This document shows positions 13,001 to 25,406 of a DNA stretch of 64,000 nucleotides, one piece after another. Each line of letters begins with the position of its first letter. Within the stretch, counting starts at the first letter, position 1. The stretch covers positions 310,001 to 374,000 of the forward strand of contig JAPDFW010000114.1 of assembly GCA_028826165.1 (NCBI GenBank), given 5' to 3'. The notes below the pieces were generated by a model. That model was not told the origin of the DNA, searched no databases, and saw nothing but the letters and a program-made list of their open reading frames with translations. This stretch comes from Anaeramoeba ignava. Lineage: Eukaryota; Metamonada; Anaeramoebidae. The position numbers were made by a program, and so were the translations under genes.

Positions 13001-14989
13001 AAGTTCCAGTTTTATCAAAACAACAAACATCAACTTTTCCAGCAAAAGGAATACGAAAAGGTTCAGTACAAAAAATATTCAATTTTGATAACTCTTGCAA
13101 ACTAGTATTAACAGCAAGAGACAATTCCATTGGAAGTTCAGGAGGAACAACTGATGTAACAATCAAAGTAGCTTCAAGAACAAGTTTATAAATATTTCTA
13201 TCAGGTTTCTTTAAACCTTCATAAAGAAGATACGCTGCAGCAAACAAAGCAAAAACAAGCAAAAGAAGGATAAAAAGAAGACTTTCCTTATTATTTGCCG
13301 TTACTCTTGACGATCCAAAAAATATTTTCTTCAGTAATTTTCCTTGATCAGTTGCAAAACCTGTTTTCAATACAAAAGCTGGACATCCTTTTTCAGGTGC
13401 GCGATATTTTGCGCTCTGGATCATGTTCTGATTGTCTTTTTCTTGTGCTTGTTCGTTAATTGATTGAACAACTGTTGTTCCTGCAAAAATGACGTGAATT
13501 TTATAATCTTTTGTGTTGAATTTTGTCTCTTTATCTTCGCTCATTATTGATTCTTTAAGAAGTGGTACTGATTCTCCTGTTAGCATAGATTCGTTCACAA
13601 CACATTTCCCTGATAGTAATAATAAATCACATGTTGGTGTTGTGTTTTTTACTACTGATATTATATCTCCTGGTATTAGTTCAGTTGTTAATATTTTTTT
13701 CCATTTTCCTTCTCTAAATACATTGCAATTTGTTGGTTTTGTTTGCATTTTTCGAATGTGATCAAAATTACGAAGTCGCTTTTAATATTAAATTAAAATT
13801 AAAATTAAAATTAAAATTAAAATTAAAATTAAAATTCATATTAAAATTCGATATTAAAATTAAAATTAAAATTAAAATTAATATTAATATTAAAATTAAA
13901 ATTAAAATTAAAATTAATATTAAAATTAAAATTAAAATTAAAATTAAAATTAAAATTAAAATTAAAATTAAAATTAAAATTAAAATTAATATTAAAATTA
14001 AAATTCATTTATAAAATTAATATTAAAATTAATATTAAAATTAAAATTAATATTAAAATTATAATTAATATTAAAATTCAATATTAAATTAAAATTAAAA
14101 TTAAAATTAAAATTAAAATTAATATTAAAATTATAGATACCTGACGAACAACATTAGACTCAAAAACTATCAACATCAACAAAGTAAAAAGAGAAAAATA
14201 CCAATACTCATCAAAGGTCCAAAGCAAAATACAAAAAACTTGAAAAACAAAAAAAGGAGCCAAAGCATGTTCAATAAAAAGTTCTTTAAAAGTTTGATTT
14301 GGAAAATCAATTTGATTATTGCCATATTTTGATTGCAAAGAAGAAATTGATTTAATATCTCGATGAAAATATTCTAAATAATCACCAATATTCCATTTTG
14401 TTGGGAAATCAATCTTCTTAAAATAACCTTTTTGTTGATAAACATATTTTGTTTTTTGAAACAAAAATGAGATGTTATAAAAAATTTCTTGATTTTCTTT
14501 CTCATTTTCATTCTTATTTTGTTCAGTTCTAAAATTCCAAACAAAATTTTCTTGTTTTTTTGGATCTTTTTGAATTTTCACAATTTCAGGTGATCCAAAG
14601 TTTTTTTGAGGGAAAATTGCAATATAATCAGATGTTTCAATTGATTTTTGGATTGAATATTTAATTCTGGAACTAATTGATAAACTCCAATGTGAAGAAA
14701 GAAGCAAAACAATTTGGAATAAAATTGTGAATGGTAAAGATAATACAGTGAATGTTTTTGTTTCCCATTCCCAGTTTCTTGCAACTTGAAAAAATTCTTT
14801 TAGTAAATAAAGATATATAAAACCAAATGGTGTTATATCAAATCGAAGATAAATTGGTCTTTTTTTTAGAAGGAATGCTTTCTCAATACTTTTTGAATCA
14901 ATAATTTTACTCCTAATATTTATTTTTATTTAAATTTTATTTTTAATTTTAATTTTATTTTTATTTTATTTTATAAATTTTTGTTACAT
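10061..14989 (-). CDS. ATP13A1: P5A-type ATPase (ATP13A1/Spf1 family), ER transmembrane helix dislocase
   Basis: Four exons in gene order: 14989-14988 (only the AT of the start codon), 14912-14141, 13778-12935, 12132-10061, giving 1229 residues (human 1204). The N-terminus shows IYLRFDITPF near residue 20, as in the family. Further motifs are TGES at about residue 325 (actuator), PPELPMELSLAVN (P5 membrane motif), DKTGTLTSD with the phosphorylated aspartate near 513, KGAPE, MITGDN, and GDGTNDVRALKESDVG in the hinge. P5A pumps sit in the ER membrane and extract mis-inserted or mistargeted transmembrane helices. The splice from exon 2 to 3 restores ESNVVRQRLRNFDHIRKM. The C-terminus is lysine-rich. 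Intron 1 splits the ATG. Confidence 0.93.
12133..12934 (-). repeat. Intron 3 of the P5A gene, TAAATATTTAAATCAA satellite
   Basis: An 802-bp intron composed of TTAATAAATATTTAAATC and TTAATAAATATATAAA units with almost no G or C. A block of about 116 bp (including AATTAATTCAATAAATATTTAAATC) repeats near 12170-12410. It lies between GT at 12934-12933 and AG at 12134-12133 in the sense of the gene. Confidence 0.85.
13779..14140 (-). repeat. Intron 2 of the P5A gene, (AAAATT)n with AATATT variants
   Basis: A 362-bp intron that is essentially a hexanucleotide repeat. Acceptor and donor are in phase 0, and removing it joins the actuator-domain sequence correctly. Open frames through it are repeat artefacts. 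Confidence 0.85.
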
Positions 14990-15205
14990 TAATTTTAAAA
15001 GGAAAAAAAATGAAAAAATGAAAAATGAAAAATGAAAAATGAAAAAAATTTTTTTTTAAAATTTTATTCTCTTATTCAATTTGATTTGATTATTTATTCT
15101 ATTATTCAATTTATTATTCAATTTATTATTCAATTTAATTTATTTAATTTATTATTCAATTTAATTTATTATTCAATTTAATTTGGAATTTAATTAATTG
15201 ATTTA
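14990..15205. promoter_or_regulatory. 5' flank of the P5A gene and 3' flank of the next minus-strand gene
   Basis: In the sense of the P5A gene the 50-60 bp before the start is a run of T tracts separated by CA (TTTTTCATTTTTCATTTTTC). The distal part (15061-15190) is ATTATTCAATTTA repeats. No gene or RNA was recognised. Confidence 0.4.
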
Positions 15206-16849
15206 TTATTTTTTATGTTTTTTAATTTGATCCAAATAATCGATTATTTTTGGATTTAATTGATAATAATCAATAACATCTTGAAAATCTTCAATCATTT
15301 CTTCATCTAAATCTTCATCAATTTCATCAAAATATAAAAATTTGATAATTGATTTAACTTCTTTAATACTTCTCCCAGTATAATCTGAAACTTTGTTTGA
15401 TAAATCTTCAACAACACTTAAAAACATCCCTCGATATAAATCACTTCTAATTATCAAAATCATTTTATGAACTTTAATCTCCTCATTTTGAACTATAATT
15501 TTAAAATCTTTACTCTCTTCTTCATAATACATCCCTTGAGTAAATTCTAATATTTTTTTAATTCCTGAATTTTTTTGATAAAATGATTCAATCCCAAGCT
15601 CTTCTCCAATTTCATTAATAATCCCTGAATTGTGACACTTTCCTGTATAAACAAATGAAAGAAATTCTTCAATTTGATTTTTGTCTTTTTCATTCAAAAT
15701 TCCAATTAGTTTTTCAAATTCAATTTCATTTGGATAACAAATTCTTCCATTTAAAATGAATTTATGCGCTTTTATATTCGAACCATCATTCCCTCGAATT
15801 GAAATATCAGAGAATTCTTGAGATTTCAGAAAGTTTTCAAAATCTTCAACTATCATATTTTTTGCTGCAACTGAATAGATAATCTTTCTTGATCCACTCA
15901 TTTCATATCTGAAAGAAAATATATTTTCTGAAAGTAATTCAGTTAATTTTTTTTCAACAACAAAATCTTCATTTTTATTATAATTGTAGATTTCTGCTTG
16001 GTTTGTTAATAAAGATCCATCCCAACAATAAGAGCAAATTCCAACTACTTTTCTATTTTCAAAACCTTTGACTTTTCTAAATTTCAAATTTTGTTTATTA
16101 AATGGACCACCTGCAATGAGAACATCATGAAATCCTTGTTCATTTTCAATAACTGCTGCTGAATGTTGATATCCACATGATATTTCAATAACTTTCTTTC
16201 CTTTTAATTCTGGAATTTTTTCAAGTATAACAGTTGAGATTTTTTTACTAATTCCTAATTGACCTGTGCTATTACTACCAGAACCAAAAAAATTTCCTTC
16301 AAAATCTTCATAAAAAAAGAAAAAAGCATAATCGCCACTTAATACTCTTTTCACATTTGATGCAATTTTTGTCGGGGTTCTAATATTTCCACCATCTGGT
16401 AATCCAATCTCACCAGAAGAGTTATATCCAAAAGCATAAAGATCGTGATTTGATGAAATACAATAAGATTGATAACATCCAACTTCAATATCAATAATTT
16501 TGATATTGTTTTGAGTAAAATATTCAATCAAAACTGGTTCTTGTGAACTGGATAAATTCTCTATTCCCATATGTCCATAATTATTATAGCCATAACTGTA
16601 TACTTTCCCTTCATTTGTTAATACTAATCTGTGTTCAAATGCAACTTTTGCTTTTATTACATTTCCCACATTTAATTTTTTTGCTTTTGGATTTTCACTT
16701 GAAAATCTAGGTTCAAAACAAAGTTCATAACAATCTCCTGTTGTTGTTGTAATTAAAGTATCACAATTTCCTGCTGAAATTTCAATAATTTCCCCATTTA
16801 AATCAAGATTGAATTGATTAAGTTTTTCTAAAGTATAAATGAATTGCAT
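15206..16849 (-). CDS. RCC1-repeat protein with two C-terminal BTB-like domains
   Basis: Intronless, 547 residues from ATG 16849. An upstream in-frame ATG at 16945 is rejected because the added segment is basic followed by a translated T tract. Residues about 20-290 contain RCC1 repeats, for example VYSYGYNNYGHMGI and LYAFGYNSSGEIGL, forming a partial beta-propeller. A first BTB-like segment starts FSDISIRGNDGSNIKAHKFIL, a second FKIIVQNEEIKVHKMIL, followed by RSDLYRGMFLSVVEDLSNKV. RCC1-BTB proteins are commonly adaptor proteins, often for cullin-3 ligases; the substrate is unknown. The gene resembles the one at 53058-54776 in layout and in the RSELYRGMFLSV motif, so the two are paralogues. 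It sits 136 bp downstream of dymeclin on the same strand. Confidence 0.85.
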   Translation of the reverse strand: MQFIYTLEKLNQFNLDLNGEIIEISAGNCDTLITTTTGDCYELCFEPRFSSENPKAKKLNVGNVIKAKVAFEHRLVLTNEGKVYSYGYNNYGHMGIENLSSSQEPVLIEYFTQNNIKIIDIEVGCYQSYCISSNHDLYAFGYNSSGEIGLPDGGNIRTPTKIASNVKRVLSGDYAFFFFYEDFEGNFFGSGSNSTGQLGISKKISTVILEKIPELKGKKVIEISCGYQHSAAVIENEQGFHDVLIAGGPFNKQNLKFRKVKGFENRKVVGICSYCWDGSLLTNQAEIYNYNKNEDFVVEKKLTELLSENIFSFRYEMSGSRKIIYSVAAKNMIVEDFENFLKSQEFSDISIRGNDGSNIKAHKFILNGRICYPNEIEFEKLIGILNEKDKNQIEEFLSFVYTGKCHNSGIINEIGEELGIESFYQKNSGIKKILEFTQGMYYEEESKDFKIIVQNEEIKVHKMILIIRSDLYRGMFLSVVEDLSNKVSDYTGRSIKEVKSIIKFLYFDEIDEDLDEEMIEDFQDVIDYYQLNPKIIDYLDQIKKHKK

Positions 16850-16985
16850 AATTAATATTAAAAAAAGAAAAAAATGAAAAAAATTTTTATTTAATTTAAT
16901 TTTTCTTTTTAATTTGTTAAATTTAAATTTCCTCTCAATTCCCAATTAATCAATCCAAAAAAAAAAAAAAGAAAAAAAAATCTTT

Positions 16986-19900
16986 TTAAAGAATATGAAT
17001 AAAATCCAAATCCCAACGCAAAGTTAAATTCTTATTAATTATCAACCAAGAAAAAGTTGAGAAAATATTATTCTTTGGTTTAAATTCTTGAAATTTAAAA
17101 AGTTTGTTTTCGATGATAAAAAATCCTTTTTCTTGAAAAACAAAATTTGGAACTGAATTTTGAATATTTTGCAAAATTTCTTCATAAGGAGTATTTTTTC
17201 TTTCAAGAAAATCAATATCAAAAAACTTATCCAACTTATGAAAATTAGAGACATATTTCCAAAGAACAGGATGAGCAGAAAAAGGTGAAAAAAGTCTTCT
17301 GTGTTTTAACAGTGTATATATCAATTGAGTATTGTTATTAAATTGATTTGTAAGTGTTGTATTAATAAGTGAAAAAAGAATCAATAAATAGTCTGAATAT
17401 AAATGAAGTTCTGCTGTTTTTTCATTTTGAAATTTCACAAATGCATTTCTGTTATCTTTACGAACTAATCTATCTGGTCTTGTGAGTAAAGATGGTGATG
17501 GTTTTAGTGATTCAATATCAATGTAATCGTTTGTATAAGAAAATTCCATCCCAATTTTTTCAATCATTTCTTCAATCACTTGATTCTCAACTTCACATAT
17601 TGATTCACTTTTTCTAATCTTTGATTTCTTGTCTGTTTTTTTCTTTTTTTTATCTTTTTTATTTCGTGTTTTTTTCTTTTTCATTTCGTTTGAAATGGTT
17701 TCTTCTTTGCTTGTTGGATCATCAAAATTTGAGAAATCTTTCACTTTTTGGGAAACAAATGATACAATTTCAAGTAATTTTTTTGTTTCGTTTGCAAAAA
17801 GGTTTGTAAATAAAGATGATAAATTATTCAAAATTGATAATGAAAGTAAAAATATTTCCTTCTTAGGAAATTTCAATAAGTGATAATGAAGAGTTTCCAT
17901 AAGGATTATAACTGTAAGATGTCCAAGAGAAATATTAGAGAGTTGTTTATCTTTATACCAATTAACTGATTGAAGATTCTACAATTAAAATTCAATTTAA
18001 AATTAAAATTCAATTTAAAATTAAAATTCAATTTAAAATTCAAATTAAAATTAAAATTCAAATTCAATTTAAAATTCAAATTCAATTTAAAATTAAAATT
18101 CAATTCAATTTAAAATTCAATTTAAAATTCAAATATATTTTTTGGAATTCTTTTTACACTTGAAAATATAAATTTTCTAAATCTTCTCCTTCCAGATAAA
18201 ACAAGAAGCACAATAAGAATTAAATAAATAAAAGGAACTTTTTCTTTTTGTAATTCTTCTTCACTTAATCTATATTGATAGAGTTCTTCGAGTAGATTTG
18301 TTAAATATGAAGTCAAATTAGCATTTTTTGATACGAATGTAATAAAATCCCAATTGTTATAAATCATATAATAAAACAACACTAAATAATGTTCATTGAC
18401 TCTTTCAGAACTAAATTAATATTTTGAAATAAATTAATATTTTGAAATATTTTGAAATGAATTAATATTTTGAAATAAATTAATATTTTGAAATATATTG
18501 AAATATATTAATATTTTGAAATATTTTGAAATAAATTAATATTTTGAAATATTTTAGAATAAATTAATATTTTGAAATATTTTGAAATAAATTAATATTT
18601 TAGAATATTTTGAAATAAATTAATATTTTGAAATATTTTGAAATAAATTAATATTTTAGAATATTTTGGAAATTTACGAAGCAAGACAAAATAATAATTC
18701 AGAAAAATTTATTCCAATAGTGTTTTCATTTTCCTTTTGTTTTTCATTTTCCTTTTCGTTTTCTTTATTTTGATTTTCCTTTTCAGTACTATTTTCATTT
18801 TCCTTTTCCTTTTCATTTTCATTTTCAGATTGAAATTTTTTAGCAGTTAATTGAGTTATAGTTTTAAGATAAATATTTGAAGGAGTAAAATAATTTCTTT
18901 CCAACAATTCAGTTTCAGAATTTTGTTCCATATTATCATCTTCCTTTTCTTTTTCATTATCATATTCATCAAAACCATATTGTATTTGTATTTGATTTTG
19001 AAAAGTAATTTTTGAATTAAGTTGAATTTCTTGTTCTTTTGTTTCTTTTATCATTTGATTTCCAGAATTAAGAATTTGATCAGATTCAGTAAAATCATTA
19101 ATTTGAAATAAAGCAATTAATAATAAAATAGATTGTGTTGCTAAAGGAGAAGGATCAACAACTAATTTCTGTGCTGTTTTTTTTGAAAGAGATCTTGAAA
19201 AGAACGATCCTAAATTTCAAAATTAAATTAAAAATTAAAATTTAAAATCAAATTTAAAATCAAATTTAAAATTAAAATTCAAAATTAAATCCAAAAATCA
19301 AATTTAAAATTAAATTCAAAATCAAATTAAAAATTAAATTCAAAATTAAATTCAAAATTAAATTCAAAATTAAAATTAGAAATCAAATTAAATATTAAAA
19401 TTAAATTCAAAATTAAATTCAAAATTAAGTTCAAAATTAAATTCAAAATTAAAATTAAAAATTAAATTCAAAATCAAATTAAATATTAAAATCAAAATTA
19501 AATTCAAAAATTAAATTAAATATTAAATTCAAAATTAAATTAAATATTAAATTCAAAATTAAATTCAAAATTAAATTTAAAATTAAATTTAAAATTAAAT
19601 TAAAAATTAAATTCAAAATTAAAATTCAAAATTAAAATTCAAAATTAAATTTAAAATTAAATTTAAAATCAAATTCATTTATAAAATCAAAATTAAATTC
19701 AAAATTAAATTCAAAATTAAATTTAAAATCAAATTCAAAATTAAAATTCAAAATTAAATTCAAAATTAAATTTAAAATTAAATTAAATATTAAATTCAAA
19801 ATTAAAATTAAATCAAAATTAAATTTAAAATTAAAATTAAATCAAAATTAAATTTAAAATTAAAATTCAAAATTAAATTCAAAAATTAAATTTAATTTAA

Positions 19901-21124
19901 TCCAAAAAAATAATCTTAAATACCCTTTCTTAGTTGAGTTCCCCAAACAGGATCAACAGATTTAGGAGTTGGCATTTGCAAAATAATATGATTTAATAGA
20001 ATTTTAACTAATTTTTTCGCCTTTTCATTTGAAATGTTTAAAAAAGGATTTTGAGTGTCAAGTGAAATTGATTCAGTAAGACTATTCTTCCCAAAATCAG
20101 ACTTTGAATCTTCAACCCAATCATCAGGTAAAGTATCGCTATCAGCTAAAATATCTTTTTTCTTATTTTGATCTTTTAAGAGTAATTTTTTTGTATCAAA
20201 AAATGTGATAGAAAATAAAACAAGTAAAAATGAGATCATTTCATTAATAACAACATAAGTTGGATGATCTAAAGTTTGTGGATTCATTATTATAAAATCG
20301 AATATTGAATTGAAGAGGTTTTTAAGATCTAAAAAAAGAAGAAAAAAATTTTTTTTTAAATTTAATTTTGATTTTAATTTAAATTTTAATTTTAATTTTA
20401 ATTTTGATTTTGATTTTAAATTTAATTTTAAATTTATAAATGAATTAAATTTTATAAATGAATTAAATTTAATTTTGATTTTAATTTTAAATTTAATTTT
20501 CAAAAACTCACTTTTTTGTTCTGTTTCTATTTGTAAATGCTTCTTAATTTTATCAATAGAATTCGACAGATCATTAACATCTTGATCTTGTGTTTTAGAT
20601 TTTTCTGAAGAATCATCAGTATCGGTTAATTGTTGTTCAACTTGATCTTTCTTCTTGTTTTTTTGAACATTTTTATCTAAACTTTTTCTTTCTTTTCGAA
20701 ATAGATTTTTTTTCTTTTTATTTTTCTTTTCAAATTTTTCTTGTTTAAAACAGGAAATTTTTGCTGAAGGAAAACAATCTTGAATAATAATATGCAATAA
20801 AACACGGGCAATAAAAAGAATATTAGTAATTAATAAGGAATTTTTGCTATTAATTTTTTTATCGAATTTTTCTCCACTTGATTCTTTTAAGAAATTAATA
20901 AATTTGGAAATGATTGTCATAAAATTATTTGTTTTTAAATTGTTCGAACAAAAATCAGGAAATTGTTCATTTATTGCTATGTATGCTTCTTCAATATTTA
21001 ATCTTGTAAGTGGGGTATTAAATTCAGTTGAAAAAGTATTCCATAATTTTTGATCTGTTTTTTCAATTGGTTTTTTTCCTGTGATTGAAATTATAAAATT
21101 TGATTTAGAAAAATCTACACTCAT
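16986..21124 (-). CDS. DYM: Dymeclin-family Golgi-associated protein
   Basis: Five exons (21124-20512, 20328-19924, 19209-18678, 18410-18158, 17978-16986) give 931 residues; human dymeclin has 669, the excess being lysine- and glutamate-rich inserts. Family signatures in order are LWNTFSTEF near the N-terminus, LVKILLNHIILQMPTP, ATQSILLLIALFQ, the exon 4-5 junction restoring NLQSVNWYKDKQLSNISLG, TQLIYTLLKHRRLFSPFSAHP, and a C-terminal TFSWLIINKNLTLRWD block. Spacing across that junction matches the human protein without gaps. Dymeclin is a peripheral protein shuttling between cytosol and Golgi and supports Golgi organisation. A poly-lysine stretch near the start of exon 5 (KKKKTRNKKDKKKKKTDKK) is local. 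Confidence 0.88.
18411..18677 (-). repeat. Intron 3 of dymeclin, AAATTAATATTTTG repeat
   Basis: A 267-bp intron made of TTAATATTTTGAAATA units with small variants (AGAATA). In phase 2 it joins ...CLAS to SERVNEHY. Confidence 0.85.
19210..19923 (-). repeat. Intron 2 of dymeclin, AAATTCAAAATTA repeat
   Basis: A 714-bp intron of AAATTAAATTCAAAATTAAA units, distinct from the repeats in the neighbouring introns of the same gene. Removing it joins LRKG to SFFSRSLSKKTAQK in phase 1. Confidence 0.85.
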
Positions 21125-21245
21125 TTCTTTTTTTGTTAATATTAATTTATCAAAAAAAAAAACAACAAAAAAATGAAGAGAAAAAATGAAAAAAAAAAAA
21201 AGTGAAAAAAAAAAAATTAATTTTTCTCTTTTTTTATTTCTTCAT

Positions 21246-24200
21246 TCATTTTTTTTGAATTTGATAAATCTTTTTTTGAATTGTTATTGAACAAAGTTTT
21301 CTGTGATATATTGATGTAAAAAGAATTGAAAAAATTTGATTTTTGCCAAAATTGAATATCAAAATTTGTGGATCAAAATTATCCAAACTAGTTTCAAAAC
21401 CGTTTTTCCATTTAGTTTTAAAATTAGATTTAGTATATTTGTTTATGATCTTGATTGTTTTCTTTCCAAAAATAAGTTCACCAGAAAAAAGCTTTCCATT
21501 TATATTGATTTTAACAGAAAAAACAACAGGCGGTTTTTTCCATAATTTCTCAACTTCTTCTTGAATTTTTTCAAGTAAAGCTTGATCTTTTTGATATTTA
21601 ATTTGCTCTATTTTGGGATTTGATTGATTTTTTTTAAAAATATCTTGTTCAATCATGGAAAAATTTGATATTTTTGGATCAACTATTTTTTGTGAATGAG
21701 AATCATCTTCTTCATCAAAATCAAAATCAAAATCAAAAATAGTTGATAATTCAGAAATATTTGGTAAAGAGTTGAAAAAATCAAGAAGAAATTTTTTGTT
21801 ATTTTGATTTCTTTTGATTTTGTTGGATATTTTGATTTGTTCGTTATATTGCGGGTTTGAATCGTATAGATAATATGCGAGCAATTTAAAAATATAAAAG
21901 CATCTAAGAATAAGATTTGCTTTGCTTTTTTCCATCTTGAAATTATAAGTTGTTTTCTGGTTCTTGATATAAATAGATATTTCGATTTGCGAATTTTCAA
22001 GAGTGAAATTCATTTTCAAGTTATGATCAAGAAAGTGGGATTTGTGGAATGGTTTTTTTTGTAAAAGAAGCGACACAGTTTTTCGAGATAGATATAATTT
22101 TGAAGGCAAATCTTTGGAGGATGTGTCGCTTGATTCAAGAAGAAAAGAAACTGAATTTTTGAACCAAAATTTTAATATAAGAGCATTGATTTCAAATTCT
22201 TCACCAATAAAACCACAATGAATTGGGATTTTATTGATATTTTGGGAATAGAATTGGAGCATTTGAAAAGTTTTCCAGAAAGTAATTATTTGAGTTGGTT
22301 GTTGCATAACAAATTGGTAAATATGCTCTGATATTTCCAAAACAAATATTGTATTATTATTATTATTGAAATCATGATTTTTGATATTTTCATTGTTTTC
22401 AACAATACTAAGCTCCATTAAAGGAGGATTTGAATAGGAATAATGCGAAATATCAGAATCTTTGTGTGAAATGAAAACAATATCAAATCCTTCTTCAAAT
22501 AATTTTAAATGAACCTGAATGAAAGAATCATCTTTTGGAATCAATGAAATTCCAAAAATGCATGGATTCATCACAAAATTGTTTTGCACTGATAAATCTA
22601 ATAGATTCTCTTTTAAATGACTATTATAGCTTCCAAACAAAATGAGTTTGTAGATGTCATTGAATTTAAACAAATTAATTTTGTGATTTTTTTTTGATTT
22701 TGATTTTGATTTTAATTTTGATTTTGATTTTGAAGAAATTGCTGATTCTCCCCAAGTCTGTTGAATTTCATAAAACTCTTGCGAATATTCAAGGCTATTT
22801 TTGTCATTTGATATTGTTTTTATAAATGAATTGCTTTTGCTTTTCATTTTATTTATTTTATTTTTTTCGTTGTTGGTTTTGATTTCTTTTGAATCTTCAA
22901 AATATTGATTAATTTGATGAATAATTTGAAAAACATTCTGATGAATCTTTTCTGCAATTGTTTTATTAAACCAAAGAAACAATTGATTTGTTTGTCTTGA
23001 CGAAATGATCACAGTTGATTTGTTTTCTGGATGTAACTCCAAAGAGAAAGAAGGTTCAAAAAGAGGAATTTGAATCAATTTCTTTTCAATCATAAGAAAA
23101 ATATGATTTTCTTTGAGTAGAAATTTTCCTCCACAAATTGATTTTTCTTCATCCATCAGAAGGAAATGATAAATATCTTTTATTTCTGGGTTTTTTTGGT
23201 TAAAAAGCGAGCGAATAAAATCTGTGTTGGTTTTTTTCTGAATAGAATAAGATTGAATAAATTTATTGAATCTTTTTGACGAATCAAAACGGAAAATGAA
23301 TTGGGATTTATCGCCACATAAAATACGACAAAAAAGACTAGTCGGTTCGTAAAAAAGTAAAGTATTCGAAATGGGTTTGATTAAAGGGGTTTTTTTGGTT
23401 TGGAATGAAAGAGAATCTTTTTTCAACTCGATAAATCCATTTTCAATCTGCGTTAATTTGACAGTCAAAAATGAAACTTCAAATATTTGTTCTGATAAAA
23501 ATAGCATTTTTTGAATTGATAATGAATCCATGATTTTCTTCTTGAGTTCGGTGTAAATACTAATAAAATCATCCATTTTTTCTTGATTTTTAAATTGGAA
23601 AGAAATAAAATTTGTTCCATTGAGAAGATAAATATCAACAGTGAAAGAATTTTTTTGGCAAAAGGGATAAGACAGGAAAAGATAATTTTCAATAATTTTG
23701 TGTTGTTTGTCTTTGGATTTAATCACGATATTGTTTTTTTTTAAAAACAGATTGACAGAAAGCATTTTTCCGTCAGATAACGGAACAATACAACCAAACC
23801 GATTTATGTTATCATCATTTAATTTTTGATTGAAATTTTGATTTAGATCAAAGTTGTTTGTATTTTCTATTGATAAATCAAATTTGAGAAATTTCTCCAA
23901 ACAAGAAGAAAATAGATCATGAATTGAATGATTAGGTGCAATAATGTTTCCTGTGTAGTTACTTTGATTTTCGGTAATTTTCATGCATATATTATTTCCC
24001 AATTTTTCTGTTATAATGGGAATTTTTGAAAATGGAACTGAAAAGTTGATCTGGTTCTCAAATGAGAAGAATAATATTATCGCTTTTTCCAAATTTAGTT
24101 CCACAGTAATGCTTTGTGAATTTTTTTCTGAAAGAAACTCCATATTCTCGAATATTGCATATTTATTCTTGAAGCACCTTTCGGTTAGTGCTGCTATTTC

Positions 24201-25180
24201 CAAGTCTTTTGTCAAGATTTTATTGCAATTTATTGTGAAAATTTGCGGGAATAAATTGATACTTTGATATTTGTAAAACATTTCAAAAACCTTTAAAATT
24301 GTGAATTTTTGGATCAAATTTTTGCATTTGATTAAAATTGGGATATTTTTCTTGATTTGAATAAAAAGTTTATCATCAGATTCAGTTTCGAAATAAATTT
24401 GTATTGGAAAATAACTTGTGTAATTAACATTAATAATTAATTTATCAAAAATGAATATTTGCATTGAGTCAGCATTAAAATTGAGTCTTGTTTTGATTTC
24501 TTGAGTTTGATTATTTGAATTGTATTCGAAAATTGGAGAGATTATTTTAACATTAAAACTAGCTTTTTCATTTATAAAATGATTAACAACTGAATTGAGT
24601 GCGTTTTTGTAGAATTTTTCTTTGGTTAAAAAGGTGAATTTTTGTTTTGCTTTTTTCTCTATTGATTCATCTTTTTTTATATATTCTTTTTTTGTATTTT
24701 TGCACATATTATCTTTTAATTTTTTTGTTTCTTTGTCTTTATCAATTTTTCTGAGTTCATTTATTGAATTTAAAAGTTTTTCTCGATTTTTCATTGCAAA
24801 AATATCTTGTGCTTTAAATAAATAATTTTCAGTAATTCTTTTTTCTTCGTAAAATTGAGAGAATAAATGAAAAATTTCAAGTGTTTGTCGACTTTTTTTT
24901 TTAGAAAAAAAATGATAAATTTTTTAATTTTAATTTTTAATTTGAATTTTAAATTTAAATTTTAAAATAAATTTTAATTTGAATTTTAATTTAATATTAA
25001 ATTCTATGTTAAAAAAACACACCCATGGTTTAATGAAATAAAAAGTGGTTGTAAAGAATTCATAAGTAAAACAAGTTGATTTGCTAAATTTTCATTTTGA
25101 GCATAAATATTTAATTGTGTTTTTGTTTTTTTGAAAAACCATTCATAAATTTTTTCATTTTTTCGGTTTTTTTGTGACAT
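21246..25180 (-). CDS. Large protein of unknown family, predicted string of PH-like beta folds
   Basis: Two exons, 25180-25023 and 24891-21246, joined in phase 2, encode 1267 residues. I do not recognise the family. Residues 1-90 are predicted helical (YEWFFKKTKTQLNIYAQNE, LEIFHLFSQFYEEKR), which could be a BAR-like or other coiled region. The remainder shows repeated stretches of alternating hydrophobic strands ending in an amphipathic helix, for example GCIVPLSDGKMLSVNLFLKK followed about 50 residues later by FISFQFKNQEKMDDFISIY. Similar blocks occur roughly at residues 470-560, 590-710, 800-930, 945-1060 and 1160-1260, the pattern expected of PH-like domains. No catalytic motif is visible. 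The protein is basic and low in Gly and Pro. Its function, possibly membrane or scaffold related, is inference. Confidence 0.6.
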
Positions 25181-25406
25181 TATTTCAATATAAACAAATT
25201 AAATATAAACAAATTAAATATAAACAATTTAAAAATAAACAAAAATAAAAGAATTTTAAAATTGGTTTTTGAAAAGAAAAAATGATTTTAAAAACTCCAA
25301 AAAAAAAGTTTGGTAAATTAAAATTTTTTTTTTGGTTTTTTTCTTTAATTAAAAACATCAAAAAGAAAAAAACCTTTTTTTAATCTATTTTCAATCTATT
25401 TTCAAA

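Noticed and set aside
16850-16945. Upstream start for the RCC1/BTB gene adding 32 residues
   Set aside because: The extra part is basic plus a translated T-rich leader; the paralogue starts close to the first RCC1 strand.
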